From assembly GCF_000514815.1 (NCBI RefSeq), contig NZ_KI911474.1, forward strand, positions 209,163 through 273,162: a DNA stretch of 64,000 bases, written 5' to 3'. How positions within the stretch are numbered: position 1 is the stretch's first letter; each line of letters opens with the position of its first letter. The stretch is from Salinispora fenicalii (GTDB lineage: Bacteria > Actinomycetota > Actinomycetes > Mycobacteriales > Micromonosporaceae). Both the position numbers and the translations under genes were made by a program. The notes beneath the pieces are model-generated. The model saw only the letters and a program-made list of their open reading frames with translations. It was not told the origin of the DNA and ran no database searches. This document shows positions 25,214-34,257 of the stretch, piece by piece.

Positions 25214-26329
25214 TCAGCCCTGCCGTTTAGCGGGGCGACCTTTCTGGTTCGCGGGCTGGCCCTTCTGCTGGCCGGTGGCCTGGCCCTTCTGGCTGGCGGG
25301 CTGGCCCTTCTGGTTGGCGCCTTGGCCCTTCTGCTGGCCGGCGGTCTGGCCCTTCTGGTTCGCGGGCTGACCCTTCTTCGGGCTGGTGGGCTTGGCACCC
25401 GGCTTCGGGGCAGCGACCTTGGTAGCGGCCGGCTGAGTGGTGGCCGGAGGGGTGGACTTGCCACGGCCGAAGAGGCCACCGCTCTTCGCCGGCTGCACCG
25501 GACCACGCGTACCAGTGGTGCTGGACTTCGCGCTCGGCGGCGGCGGGAACTTGCGCAACACCCACTGCTGCTGGGCCAGCGTGAACAGGTTGTTGGTGAC
25601 CCAGTAGATGATTACACCGATCGGGAAGATCGCGCCGGAGATGAGCAGCGACGCCGGGATGCCGTAGAGCATCAACCGCTGGATCATCCGCTGCTGCGGG
25701 TCCTCGGCCCAGCCGGTCTTGAGGATCATCTGCCGGCTGGTCAGGTAGGTGGTGCCCATCATCAGCAACACCAGAATGCCGGCCATGACCTTGACGGTGG
25801 TGCCGTCGGCGCCCAGCGCGGCGAGTTCTTCGGGGGAGGAGCCGAACTTGCCGGCGATCGGCGCGGTGAACAGCTTCGCGACCGAAACGCTGTCGAACTG
25901 GTCAACGGTCCAGCCGTAGAGCGTCTTACCGCTTTCGGCCTTGTTCGGGTTGAGCCGGCGGAGCACGTGGAACAGGCCGAGGAAGACCGGAATCTGGAGG
26001 AACATCGGAAGGCAGCCCATGAGCGGGTTGGCCTTTTCCTTCCGATATAGCTCCATCATCTCCTTCTGGAGCGTCTCCCGGTCACCCTTGTGCTTCTCCT
26101 GCAGCGCCTTCACCTGCGGTTGCAGCGCCTGCATCGCCCGCTGTGACTTGATCTGCTTGACGAAGACCGGGAAGAGGATCACCCGGACGGTGACCACCAG
26201 GAAGATGATGGCGAGGATCCAGGACCAGTTGGTGCCGAGCACCGCGCCTTCCGGCACCCCGACGGCGTCCCAGAGCTGGTGCCAGCGCAGCAGGATCCAC
26301 GAGATCGTGTAATAGATAGGGTCGAGCAA
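25214..26329 (-). CDS. yidC: membrane protein insertase YidC
   Basis: 371 residues from TTG 26329, a rare start codon. Five hydrophobic helices and the charged loop after the second helix (QIKSQRAMQALQPQVKAL) identify a YidC/Oxa1 insertase that inserts membrane proteins alone or with SecYEG. The membrane core ends near residue 265. The tail is then Lys/Gln/Gly-rich with eight or more copies of the word (A/P)-x-Q-K-G-Q and ends in RPAKRQG. Such basic tails contact ribosomes. It is followed by yidD on the same strand, four bases upstream in transcription. Confidence 0.95.
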   Translation of the reverse strand: MLDPIYYTISWILLRWHQLWDAVGVPEGAVLGTNWSWILAIIFLVVTVRVILFPVFVKQIKSQRAMQALQPQVKALQEKHKGDRETLQKEMMELYRKEKANPLMGCLPMFLQIPVFLGLFHVLRRLNPNKAESGKTLYGWTVDQFDSVSVAKLFTAPIAGKFGSSPEELAALGADGTTVKVMAGILVLLMMGTTYLTSRQMILKTGWAEDPQQRMIQRLMLYGIPASLLISGAIFPIGVIIYWVTNNLFTLAQQQWVLRKFPPPPSAKSSTTGTRGPVQPAKSGGLFGRGKSTPPATTQPAATKVAAPKPGAKPTSPKKGQPANQKGQTAGQQKGQGANQKGQPASQKGQATGQQKGQPANQKGRPAKRQG

Positions 26330-26332
26330 TTC

Positions 26333-26620
26333 TCAGACTCCAGTCACATCGGCGCGGCGGCGACCGTCCGGCTCCGGCACCGGATCGAATCCACCCGGGT
26401 GGAAGGGGTGGCAGCGCATCAACCGCCGGGCCGTCAGGCCGGCTCCCCGAACCGGGCCGTGGCGGGTCACCGCCTCCAGGGCGTATGCGCTGCACGACGG
26501 GTAGAACCGACAGCGGGCCGGCAACGCCGGACTTATCCACCGACGGTACGCGATGATGGGCCCAGCCAGCACCCGGGCACCGAGCGAGGTTGGCTGTGGC
26601 GGATCTGGTGCCGAACTCAC
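26333..26620 (-). CDS. yidD: membrane protein insertion efficiency factor YidD
   Basis: A 95-residue protein with the YidD core: YRRWISPALPARCRFYPSCS, then YALEAVTRHGP and RLMRCHPFHPGGFDPV. The three cysteines and the CHPFxPGGxDPV motif are standard. It overlaps rnpA by four bases (ATGA), and yidC begins three bases after its stop, so this is an operon. YidD assists YidC at the membrane face. Confidence 0.96.
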   Translation of the reverse strand: MSSAPDPPQPTSLGARVLAGPIIAYRRWISPALPARCRFYPSCSAYALEAVTRHGPVRGAGLTARRLMRCHPFHPGGFDPVPEPDGRRRADVTGV

Positions 26621-27027
26621 CGGGACCGCCGCCCGCGGGGGGCGCGTGCGGCCGCGATCGCGGCATCGAGGTCGACACCGAGCCGCTGGTACGACCGGTG
26701 CGCCGCGGCGGGCAGGGCACGGACGATGAGGGTGCTCCCGGCCGGCAGTCCGGGAAGGCGCTCCCGGACCAGGTGCCGCAGCCGGCGGCGGACAGTGTTG
26801 CGGACGACTGCGTTGCCAACCGCCTTGGAGACGACGAAGCCGGCGCGGGCTGGTGCGGATGTTTGCTCCGGACCAGTGTCCCGCGCCGGCTCCGGCGAGG
26901 AGACATCCGGCGGGGCGCCAGGCGAGGTCAGATGGACGACGACCACGCCGCGCCCGACGCGTCGGCCACCACGGACTGCCGCGGCGAAGTCAGTGCTGCG
27001 CCGCAGACGCTGCGCGGCGGTCAGCAC
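26617..27027 (-). CDS. rnpA: ribonuclease P protein component
   Basis: A 136-residue protein partner of RNase P RNA, which trims the 5' ends of tRNAs. The RNR signature is VVSKAVGNAVVRNTVRRRLRH. The N-terminal strand (MLTAAQRLRRSTDFAAAVRG) is normal. The region between residues 35 and 60 has a Pro/Ser/Ala-rich insert not present in short RnpA proteins. It starts at ATG 27027, 35 bases after rpmH, in the usual rpmH-rnpA order. Confidence 0.95.
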   Translation of the reverse strand: MLTAAQRLRRSTDFAAAVRGGRRVGRGVVVVHLTSPGAPPDVSSPEPARDTGPEQTSAPARAGFVVSKAVGNAVVRNTVRRRLRHLVRERLPGLPAGSTLIVRALPAAAHRSYQRLGVDLDAAIAAARAPRGRRSR

Positions 27028-27062
27028 GACTCTCCACGCCCTGCCGATCGGACCTGGCGGCC

Positions 27063-27200
27063 TCAGGCCGCCAGGCGAGCACGGCCCTTGCTGCGACGGG
27101 TCGAGATGATGGCGCGGCCGGCACGGGTGCGCATGCGCAGCCGGAAGCCGTGGGTCTTCGCGCGCCGGCGGTTGTTCGGCTGGAAGGTGCGCTTGCTCAC
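27063..27200 (-). CDS. rpmH: 50S ribosomal protein L34
   Basis: A 45-residue basic protein starting at GTG 27200, too short for a standard gene-length cut-off. The sequence follows the L34 pattern KRTFQPNNRRRAKTHGFRLR, then MRTRAGRAIISTRRSKGRARL. It is the first gene of the leftward rpmH-rnpA-yidD-yidC cluster and is divergent from dnaA, as in nearly all bacteria. Confidence 0.98.
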   Translation of the reverse strand: MSKRTFQPNNRRRAKTHGFRLRMRTRAGRAIISTRRSKGRARLAA

Positions 27201-27894
27201 GTCAGGCTCTCCGTTGTCCTACCCCTAGGCGAGGGATCGCCGGGGTCGCGTCTGGTCCGAGGTCGTCCCAGTTTCAGGTCGTGTCACGATCCGGGTCGTG
27301 TCATGATCCGAATCAGGTCATGATCCGGAACACCTTCGCGGCGCCCCCGATCAACGCTGCCCGACGCTGCGGACAGCAAGCATCCATCACCCTAGCAGAG
27401 GGTGAGAGAGCAGCCGCTCCAGCCTACGCAGGGGCGCAACGAGCGTCAACGCTCCCACCGACCGGCCCAACACTGGCTGTTCCGACGTTTTCGCTGCTGC
27501 CGCTGACGGTCAGCGTACGTCCGCTGTTGATGGCTTCCGGACATCGCTGTTACCGTGCCCGATTGCGGTGCAGGGCTGTTGGCCTGAATCGCGGTGAGTG
27601 GCTGTCGGAAGCCCGGCGTCGGTCCGGCTGTGGTCGCCGCCGGCAGGCAAGACCGAATCGGGCGGTGGATCGTTCGGCAAGATGACCCGCTTCAGCGCCC
27701 GTTCGTACCGGGGGAGGTCTGACCCACATTCGGGGGCAGCCACAATCGGTGCCCACACAGGCTGTGGATAACTTGTGGACAAGGACCGGTCGGTCAGCCG
27801 GGGTGGGGAAGCATCGCGTGAACGCGGCGAGCCCAGGACGGCCGGCGGGAAGGACGGCGGCATCCGGGAACAGAGGCGAGGGGGTGGCACGACG
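27201..27894. promoter_or_regulatory. rpmH-dnaA divergent intergenic region
   Basis: 694 bases with no supported gene. A three-copy direct repeat ending in (A/C)GATCCG lies at 27277-27327: ggtcgtgtcacgatccg, ggtcgtgtcatgatccg and aggtcatgatccg. Near dnaA there are two DnaA boxes in the same orientation, TGTGGATAA (27763-27771) and TGTGGACAA (27774-27782), only two bases apart, consistent with dnaA autoregulation. Confidence 0.8.
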
Positions 27895-29658
27895 GTGACG
27901 GGTACAACCGACCTTGCCGCGGTGTGGACGGCAACAACCGACGAGCTCGCCGACGAGATCGTCTCCGCACAGCAGCGGGCCTACCTGCGGCTGACCCGAC
28001 TCCGCGCCATCGTCGAGGACACCGCGCTGGTCTCCGTCCCGGACGCCTTCACCCGGGATGTCATCGAGTCCCGGCTCCGCCCAGCGATCACCGAGGCGCT
28101 CACCCGCCGGCTGGGGCGGCCCATCCAGGTAGCTGTCACGGTGCGAGCGCCGGAAGACAGCTCCGGCCGCCCGGCCGGCACCGTTTACGGCAGCGCCCCG
28201 AGCCCGGAGGCCGGCGCGTTACCCGGCGACACTTCCGGCGGCGCCGCAGGAGGTGACCCGGACGAGGGCATGGACCAACGGTTCCCGCTGATTCCCGGGC
28301 AGGCCCAGCCGGAGCGCCGCGCTGCCGTACCCGCCAGTTCGTACGGTGAGCAGCCGCCGTCGGCGTCCCGGGACGGCCAGGAGCCGTTGTTCGGGTCCGC
28401 CTTCGCCGGGCCGCCCCGAGGCAATCGACGCGACTTCGACGAGCAGGCCCGGCTTGGCCCGCCGGTGGCCGAACGCCCGTTCGACGCCCGCTACCGAGTA
28501 GAGGCGACAGAACAGCACGGAGGGCAGGCACTGCCCCGGGAACTCGGCACGGACAGCGGGCCGGGGCGGGTGGACCACCGGTCTGGTGCCCGCGAGGACC
28601 GTCGGCTGCCAGCGCCCGCCGACAGCGGTGGCAACCGGCTCAACCCGAAGTACATGTTCGAGACGTTCGTCATCGGTTCGTCGAATCGATTCGCCCACGC
28701 GGCTTCGGTGGCGGTCGCCGAGTCACCGGCGAAGGCGTACAACCCGCTGTTCATCTACGGCAGCTCGGGGCTGGGCAAGACGCACCTGCTACACGCGATC
28801 GGCCACTACGCCACAACACTCGGCAACGCCAACTCGGTCCGGTACGTCTCGACCGAGGAGTTCACCAACGACTTCATCAACTCGCTGCGCGACGACAAGA
28901 CCAGCGCCTTCCAGCGCCGGTACCGGGATGTCGACATCCTCCTGATCGACGACATCCAGTTCCTGGAGAACCGGGAGCGGACGCAGGAGGAGTTTTTCCA
29001 CACCTTCAACACCCTGCACAACGCCAACAAGCAGATCGTGATCACCTCCGACCGGTCGCCGAAACAGCTGGCGACCCTGGAGGACCGGTTGCGGACCCGG
29101 TTCGAGTGGGGTCTGCTCGCCGACATCCAGCCGCCAGACCTGGAGACCCGGATCGCGATCCTGCAGAAGAAGGCCGCCCAGGAGCGGCTGTTCGCCCCGC
29201 CGGACGTACTCGAGTTCATCGCGTCCCGGGTGTCGAACTCGATCCGAGAGCTCGAGGGCGCGCTAATCCGGGTCACCGCGTTCGCCAGCCTCACCCGGTC
29301 GTCGGTGGAGCTGTCGCTGGCCGAGGAGGTGCTGCGGGACTTCATCCCGGACGGCACCGGACCAGAGATCACCGCCGACCAGATCATGGTGGCCACTGCC
29401 GACTACTTCGGGGTGAGTCTGGAGGACCTGCGTGGGCATTCCCGCTCGCGAGTGCTCGTCAACGCCCGCCAGGTGGCCATGTACCTGTGCCGGGAGCTGA
29501 CCGATCTGTCGCTGCCCCGGATCGGGCAGGCGTTCGGGGGCCGCGACCACACCACTGTCATGCACGCCGACCGCAAGATTCGTCAGCAGATGGCCGAACG
29601 GCGGTCGCTCTACAACCAGATCGCTGAGCTGACCAACCGGATCAAGCAAACCACCTGA
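27895..29658 (+). CDS. dnaA: chromosomal replication initiator protein DnaA
   Basis: 587 residues from GTG 27895, with GAGGGGGTGG upstream; an in-frame GTG at 27775 is rejected because it lies within a DnaA box. Domain I is at residues 1-90, followed by a long low-complexity domain II (about 90-250). The AAA+ domain III has Walker A GSSGLGKT (about 290) and Walker B DILLIDDIQFLE. Domain IV has the DnaA-box helix GGRDHTTVMHADRKI. The long linker is typical of Micromonosporaceae and Streptomyces DnaA. Confidence 0.98.
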   Translation: MTGTTDLAAVWTATTDELADEIVSAQQRAYLRLTRLRAIVEDTALVSVPDAFTRDVIESRLRPAITEALTRRLGRPIQVAVTVRAPEDSSGRPAGTVYGSAPSPEAGALPGDTSGGAAGGDPDEGMDQRFPLIPGQAQPERRAAVPASSYGEQPPSASRDGQEPLFGSAFAGPPRGNRRDFDEQARLGPPVAERPFDARYRVEATEQHGGQALPRELGTDSGPGRVDHRSGAREDRRLPAPADSGGNRLNPKYMFETFVIGSSNRFAHAASVAVAESPAKAYNPLFIYGSSGLGKTHLLHAIGHYATTLGNANSVRYVSTEEFTNDFINSLRDDKTSAFQRRYRDVDILLIDDIQFLENRERTQEEFFHTFNTLHNANKQIVITSDRSPKQLATLEDRLRTRFEWGLLADIQPPDLETRIAILQKKAAQERLFAPPDVLEFIASRVSNSIRELEGALIRVTAFASLTRSSVELSLAEEVLRDFIPDGTGPEITADQIMVATADYFGVSLEDLRGHSRSRVLVNARQVAMYLCRELTDLSLPRIGQAFGGRDHTTVMHADRKIRQQMAERRSLYNQIAELTNRIKQTT

Positions 29659-30475
29659 GGCACCCACCGCACCCACCGCACCCACCGCACCACCCCCTGA
29701 GCCGCTGAACCGGCGCGCCGTCATGCTGTGGCGCCGCCGCAGCGGCGCTCCTGCCGCGTTCCACCACCTTCACCAGACCCGCCGGCGGCCGCCCGAGCCC
29801 GGGCGGTGGGTCGAATCCGGGTGTCCCGTCGGCGTTAAGAAGCCCCACTCGTTGTCCACAGCTTCCGCTCCCGTCGGTGGAGAACGTTGGGCCGCCGGCC
29901 CTCGCTATCCACAGGCTGTGGAAAAACCTGGGGGTAGTGCTGTGGACGCTTGGGGATAACGATGTCGTTGTCCACCGACGGCGGACGGGGTGTGGACGAG
30001 CTGTTGAAGGTTCTGGGGATAACTCGGGTCGAGCAGCGAGCGGCGGTCCACAGGCCTGGGGAAGAAGTCGGTGGATAACCGGTGGATAACCGGTGGACAA
30101 CGGTGGACGGGCTGGGGGTAACTCTGGCCTGTGGATGAACGCTCGGGTTTTCCCCCGGCTTCTCCACAGGAAACCCACCGGTGGATTCCCAGGCTGACCT
30201 GCGTAAACGTAAGTTCTCCACAGTTTGCACAGGTGCGACGAAGACGATGAGTTAGATCTCTAAAGACAACAAAAACCAATCATCACCGTTGGACTTCCTG
30301 TGGATCGGGCCGTAGACCGCCGCTGCCGGTCAGCGGCACCTGGACACGCATGGGGTCGGACGTACCGCCGATGCCCACGCGCCCTAAGGTGCCAGGAGAA
30401 CCGGCACGCCCCGGCGGGTCGGCAGGCAGCGGTCGGCATGAGAGAGTTGGCGCTGACGTTGACGCGGAGGCATTG
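29659..30475. other. oriC: oriC, chromosomal origin of replication
   Basis: The 817-base dnaA-dnaN gap holds at least 12 DnaA-box-like 9-mers. TTGTCCACA at 29852-29860 is perfect. Others include CTATCCACA (29905-29913), TGTGGAAAA (29917-29925), TTGTCCACC (29968-29976), TGTGGACGA (29991-29999), GGTGGATAA (30070-30078, 30081-30089) and GGTGGACAA (30092-30100). The two adjacent GGTGGATAA and the GGTGGACAA are spaced by 11 bases. An AT-rich stretch at about 30249-30285 (gttagatctctaaagacaac, then aaaaaccaatc) is the likely unwinding element. Confidence 0.9.
29661..29697 (+). repeat. short CACCCACCG tandem repeat after dnaA
   Basis: Three to four copies of CACCCACCG follow the dnaA stop directly. 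The origin end of the gap starts here. It may be slippage-prone and has no obvious function. Confidence 0.6.
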
Positions 30476-31609
30476 ATGAAGTTCCGAGTAGAGCGCGACG
30501 CGCTCGCCGAGGCCGTGGCCTGGACCGCGAAGAGCCTGCCGAGCCGGCCGTCGGTGCCGGTGCTCGCCGGAGTGCTGCTGCGGGTTACCGACGGCAACCT
30601 GCAGGTCTCCGGCTTCGACTACGAGGTCTCCAGCCAGGTGACCGTCGAGGTGCAGGGGGATGCCGACGGCGCCGCCCTGGTCTCCGGTCGGCTCCTCGCC
30701 GAAATCACCAAGGCGCTACCGGGGAAGCCGGTCGACATCGCAGCGGTCGGCGCCCACCTCGAACTCGTCTGCGGCAGCGCCCGATTCACCCTGCCCACCA
30801 TGCCGGTTGAGGATTACCCCACGCTCCCGGAGATGCCGGTCAGCGCTGGCACCATCGACGCCGCCGCGTTCGCCGCCGCCGTTGCCCAGGTAGCCGTGGC
30901 AGCCGGCCGGGACGAAACCCTGCCGATGATGACCGGCGTTCGGCTGGAGCTCTCCGGCGGCACGTTGGCCCTGCTCGCCACCGACCGCTACCGTCTCGCC
31001 CTGCGGGAGATCGAGTGGAACCCGGAAGACCCGGAGATCAGCCTCAACGCGCTGGTACCGGCCCGGACGCTGCACGACACCGCCAAGGCTCTGGGGCCGC
31101 TCGGCGGCCAGGTAACCATGGCGCTTTCCCAGGGGGCAGCGGGCGAGGGCATGATCGGTTTCGTTGGCGGTACCCGTCGTACCACCAGCCGACTCCTCGA
31201 CGGCGCCAACTACCCGCCGGTGCGCTCGCTCTTCCCCGCCACCCACAACGCGCAGGCCCAGGTGCCGGTCAGCGCGCTCATCGAGGTCGTCAAGCGGGTC
31301 GCGCTCGTCGCCGAACGCACCACACCGGTGCTGCTGAGCTTCAGCGGCGACGGCCTGGTGGTCGAGGCCGGTGGCACCGAGGAGGCCCGTGCCAGCGAGG
31401 CGATGGAGGCCAGCTTCAGCGGTGATCCATTGACCGTTGGCTTCAACCCGCAGTATCTGATCGACGGTCTCTCGAACATGGGGACCCAGTTCGCTGTTCT
31501 GTCGTTCGTTGACGCCTTCAAGCCGGCGGTGATTTCCCCCGTCGACGAGGATGGCGAGGTCGTGCCCGGGTACCGCTACCTCATCATGCCGATCCGCGTC
31601 TCCCGCTGA
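30476..31609 (+). CDS. dnaN: DNA polymerase III beta sliding clamp
   Basis: 377 residues from ATG 30476 (GGAGG six bases upstream). It starts MKFRVERDALAEAVAWTAKS and ends YRYLIMPIRVSR, the usual actinobacterial beta clamp, which has three similar domains (about 1-125, 126-250, 251-377). It tethers the polymerase and other clamp-binding proteins to DNA. It lies next to oriC in the standard dnaA-dnaN-recF order, here with gnd inserted before recF. Confidence 0.98.
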   Translation: MKFRVERDALAEAVAWTAKSLPSRPSVPVLAGVLLRVTDGNLQVSGFDYEVSSQVTVEVQGDADGAALVSGRLLAEITKALPGKPVDIAAVGAHLELVCGSARFTLPTMPVEDYPTLPEMPVSAGTIDAAAFAAAVAQVAVAAGRDETLPMMTGVRLELSGGTLALLATDRYRLALREIEWNPEDPEISLNALVPARTLHDTAKALGPLGGQVTMALSQGAAGEGMIGFVGGTRRTTSRLLDGANYPPVRSLFPATHNAQAQVPVSALIEVVKRVALVAERTTPVLLSFSGDGLVVEAGGTEEARASEAMEASFSGDPLTVGFNPQYLIDGLSNMGTQFAVLSFVDAFKPAVISPVDEDGEVVPGYRYLIMPIRVSR

Positions 31610-31649
31610 TCGCACCCGACACGAACCACAACGCACGGAGGTACGGACA

Positions 31650-32522
31650 ATGCAGCTCGGCCTGGTAGGGCTCGGCCGGATGGGCGGCAACATGCGTGAG
31701 CGGCTGCGTGCCGCCGGGCATGAGGTGATCGGCTACGACAACCAAGCCGAGCTGAGCGACGTCGCGAGCCTGGCAAAGATGGCGGAGAAGCTGGACGCGC
31801 CCCGCGCGGTCTGGGTCATGGTCCCCGCCGCCGTCACCGACGACACCATCGCCAAGGTGGCGGAGGTGCTCGACGCCGGCGACATCATCGTTGACGGTGG
31901 CAACTCGCGGTTCAGTGACGATGCTCCGCGCGCCGAGCGGCTGAACGAGCGCGGCATCGGGTACGTCGATGCCGGGGTTTCCGGGGGTGTCTGGGGCCGG
32001 CAGAACGGGTACGCCCTCATGGTCGGCGGCGCCCAGGAACACGTCGATCGGTTGATGCCGATCTTCGAGGCGCTGAAGCCGGCCGGAGAGTTCGGCTTCG
32101 TGCACGCCGGCCCCGTCGGTGCCGGACACTACGCCAAGATGGTGCACAACGGTGTCGAGTACGGTCTCATGCATGCCTACGCCGAGGGCTACGAGTTGCT
32201 GGCCAAGTCTGAGCTGGTTACCGATGTCCCCGGTGTCTTCAAGTCCTGGCGGGAGGGGACAGTCGTCCGCTCCTGGCTGCTCGACCTCCTCGACCGTGCG
32301 CTCGATGAGGACCCGAAGCTGGCCGAATTGAGCCCCTACACGGAGGACACCGGGGAGGGGCGGTGGACCGTGGACGAGGCGGTCCGACTCGCCGTTCCGA
32401 TGAACGTCATCGCTGCCGCGCTCTTCGCCCGCTTCGCCTCCCGTCAGGACGACTCGCCCGCGATGAAGGCCGTCGCCGCGCTGCGCCAGCAGTTCGGCGG
32501 GCACGCCGTTCGCAAGCGCTGA
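31650..32522 (+). CDS. gnd: 6-phosphogluconate dehydrogenase, decarboxylating (short type)
   Basis: 290 residues from ATG 31650, with GGAGGTACGGACA upstream. It has the Rossmann motif LGLVGLGRMGGNM, then DGGNSRFSDD and the catalytic region GPVGAGHYAKMVHNGVEYG. The C-terminal domain is much shorter than in the 470-residue enzyme, which matches the YqeC/GndA type, often NAD-preferring. It makes ribulose 5-phosphate and reduced cofactor. Its place between dnaN and recF is shared with mycobacteria and other Actinobacteria. Confidence 0.96.
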   Translation: MQLGLVGLGRMGGNMRERLRAAGHEVIGYDNQAELSDVASLAKMAEKLDAPRAVWVMVPAAVTDDTIAKVAEVLDAGDIIVDGGNSRFSDDAPRAERLNERGIGYVDAGVSGGVWGRQNGYALMVGGAQEHVDRLMPIFEALKPAGEFGFVHAGPVGAGHYAKMVHNGVEYGLMHAYAEGYELLAKSELVTDVPGVFKSWREGTVVRSWLLDLLDRALDEDPKLAELSPYTEDTGEGRWTVDEAVRLAVPMNVIAAALFARFASRQDDSPAMKAVAALRQQFGGHAVRKR

Positions 32523-32537
32523 CCGGTCCCACCACCC

Positions 32538-33671
32538 GTGTACGTTCGCCGGCTGGAACTGGTTGACTTCCGCTCGTACGAGCGGGTCGGCGTGGATCTC
32601 GAACCGGGGGCGAACGTCCTGGTCGGTCCCAACGGGGTCGGCAAGACCAACCTGATCGAGGCGCTCGGTTACGTGGCGACCCTGGACTCCCACCGGGTCG
32701 CCACGGACGCCCCGTTGGTTCGGATGGGTGCCGACGCGGGGATCATCCGCTGCGCCGTGGTGCACGAGGGGCGGGAACTGCTGGTCGAGTTGGAGATTGT
32801 TCCGGGGCGGGCCAACCGGGCCCGGCTCGGTCGATCCCCGGCCCGGCGGGCCCGGGACGTGCTCGGTGCCCTGCGGCTGGTGCTCTTCGCCCCGGAAGAC
32901 CTGGAGCTGGTCCGGGGCGATCCGGCGCAGCGGCGCCGCTACCTCGACGATCTGCTGGTGCTCCGGCAGCCCCGGTACGCCGGGGTGCGGGCCGACTACG
33001 ACCGGGTACTCCGGCAGCGGAACGCCCTGCTGCGCACCGCGTACCTGGCGCGTAAGACCGGTGGGACCCGCGGCGGCGACCTCTCCACGCTCGCGGTCTG
33101 GGACGACCACCTCGCGCGGCACGGTGCCGAACTGCTCGCCGGTCGGCTCGACCTGGTCGCCGCACTCGCCCCGCACGTCACCCGGGCGTACGACGCGGTG
33201 GCCGCCGGTTCGGGCGCGGCCGGCATCACGTACCGATCGTCGGTCGAGCCGGCCAGCCCGACCGCGGACCGGGCTGCGCTGACCGCGGCGTTGAGTGACG
33301 CGCTCACCGCCGGCCGGGCCGCCGAGATCGAGCGGGGGACCACCCTGGTCGGCCCGCACCGGGACGACCTCAACCTCACGCTGGGACCACTGCCCGCCAA
33401 GGGGTACGCCAGCCACGGCGAGTCCTGGTCGTTGGCGTTGGCGCTCCGGCTGGCCGGGTACGACCTGCTGCGCGCTGACGGGATCGAGCCGGTGCTGGTG
33501 CTGGATGATGTCTTCGCCGAGCTGGACACCGGCCGGCGGGATCGCCTCGCCGAGCTGGTCGGTGAGGCGAGTCAGCTCGTGGTGACCTGTGCGGTGGCAG
33601 AAGATCTCCCCGCGCGTCTGCGCGGAGCGCGATTCGTTGTCCGCGAGGGGGAGGTACAGCGTGTCGAGTGA
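32538..33671 (+). CDS. recF: DNA replication and repair protein RecF
   Basis: 377 residues from GTG 32538. The Walker A motif is GPNGVGKT (residues 30-37), the signature segment is SHGESWSLALALRLAGYDLL, and the Walker B is PVLVLDDVFAELD. RecF is an SMC-like ABC ATPase that helps RecA load at gaps through RecOR. It overlaps the downstream DciA-like gene by 11 bases, so the two are co-translated. The gnd stop is 15 bases upstream. Confidence 0.97.
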   Translation: MYVRRLELVDFRSYERVGVDLEPGANVLVGPNGVGKTNLIEALGYVATLDSHRVATDAPLVRMGADAGIIRCAVVHEGRELLVELEIVPGRANRARLGRSPARRARDVLGALRLVLFAPEDLELVRGDPAQRRRYLDDLLVLRQPRYAGVRADYDRVLRQRNALLRTAYLARKTGGTRGGDLSTLAVWDDHLARHGAELLAGRLDLVAALAPHVTRAYDAVAAGSGAAGITYRSSVEPASPTADRAALTAALSDALTAGRAAEIERGTTLVGPHRDDLNLTLGPLPAKGYASHGESWSLALALRLAGYDLLRADGIEPVLVLDDVFAELDTGRRDRLAELVGEASQLVVTCAVAEDLPARLRGARFVVREGEVQRVE

Positions 33672-34257
33672 GGTGGAACCCGCCGCCGGACCCCGTGCGA
33701 CGGCGGCGAGCGGCGCGGGCGGGGTCCCCCCGGCGTCCGCTAGCGGGGCGGAGGCACCGGCCGGTCCGCAACTCGCGCGGGCGGTGCTGGATGCGGCGAA
33801 GGCTCGCCGGCAGACGGCGCAGCCGCAGCGGCGCAGCCGCAGCGGTGGGGCGGCCGGTGGGGGGCGACGGCTGCGGGGCTACTCCGGCCCGGGGCCGGAC
33901 CCGCGCGACCCGCAGCCGCTCGGCGCGGTACTGGATCGGCTGGTGAAGGCCCGGGGCTGGCAGCAACCGGCGGCCGAGGCGACGGTCTTCGGCGCCTGGG
34001 AACGGGTGGTCGGCCCGGACGTGGCCCAGAACAGCCGGCCGGTGAAGCTGGAAGGGGGTGAGCTGACCGTGGAGGCGCGTTCGACCGCCTGGGCAACTCA
34101 GCTCCGGCTCCTCGCCGGCTCACTGCTGCAGCAGATCGCCCGCGAGGTGGGCCACAACGTCGTACGTCGGCTGCACATCCACGGTCCGGCCGCACCGTCC
34201 TGGTCGCGTGGCCCTCGTCGGGTGCGGGGCCGCGGCCCCCGGGACACCTACGGCTGA
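33661..34257 (+). CDS. DUF721 / DciA-like helicase-loader protein
   Basis: 198 residues from GTG 33661, overlapping recF by 11 bases. The first 100 residues are Ala/Pro/Arg-rich and disordered. A DUF721 domain follows (about 100-175) with LGAVLDRLVKARGWQQP, WERVVGPDVAQNSRPVKLEG and L-T-V-E-A-R-S-T-A-W-A-T-Q-L, the pattern of DciA proteins that load the DnaB helicase in bacteria without DnaC. Actinobacterial homologues (Rv0004) sit in the same place, and the tail here is basic (RGPRRVRGRGPRD). Confidence 0.9.
   Translation: MSSEVEPAAGPRATAASGAGGVPPASASGAEAPAGPQLARAVLDAAKARRQTAQPQRRSRSGGAAGGGRRLRGYSGPGPDPRDPQPLGAVLDRLVKARGWQQPAAEATVFGAWERVVGPDVAQNSRPVKLEGGELTVEARSTAWATQLRLLAGSLLQQIAREVGHNVVRRLHIHGPAAPSWSRGPRRVRGRGPRDTYG

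Noticed and set aside
24509..26050. Plus-strand frame opposite jag and yidC
   Set aside because: The repeated LALLAGGL words are the antisense of the QKGQ tail; not a real membrane protein.
27775..27894. In-frame upstream start for dnaA
   Set aside because: GTG 27775 lies within a DnaA box and has no ribosome site; GTG 27895 gives the usual N-terminus.
31584..33416. Long minus-strand frame opposite gnd and recF
   Set aside because: Antisense shadow of two clear genes; no domain.
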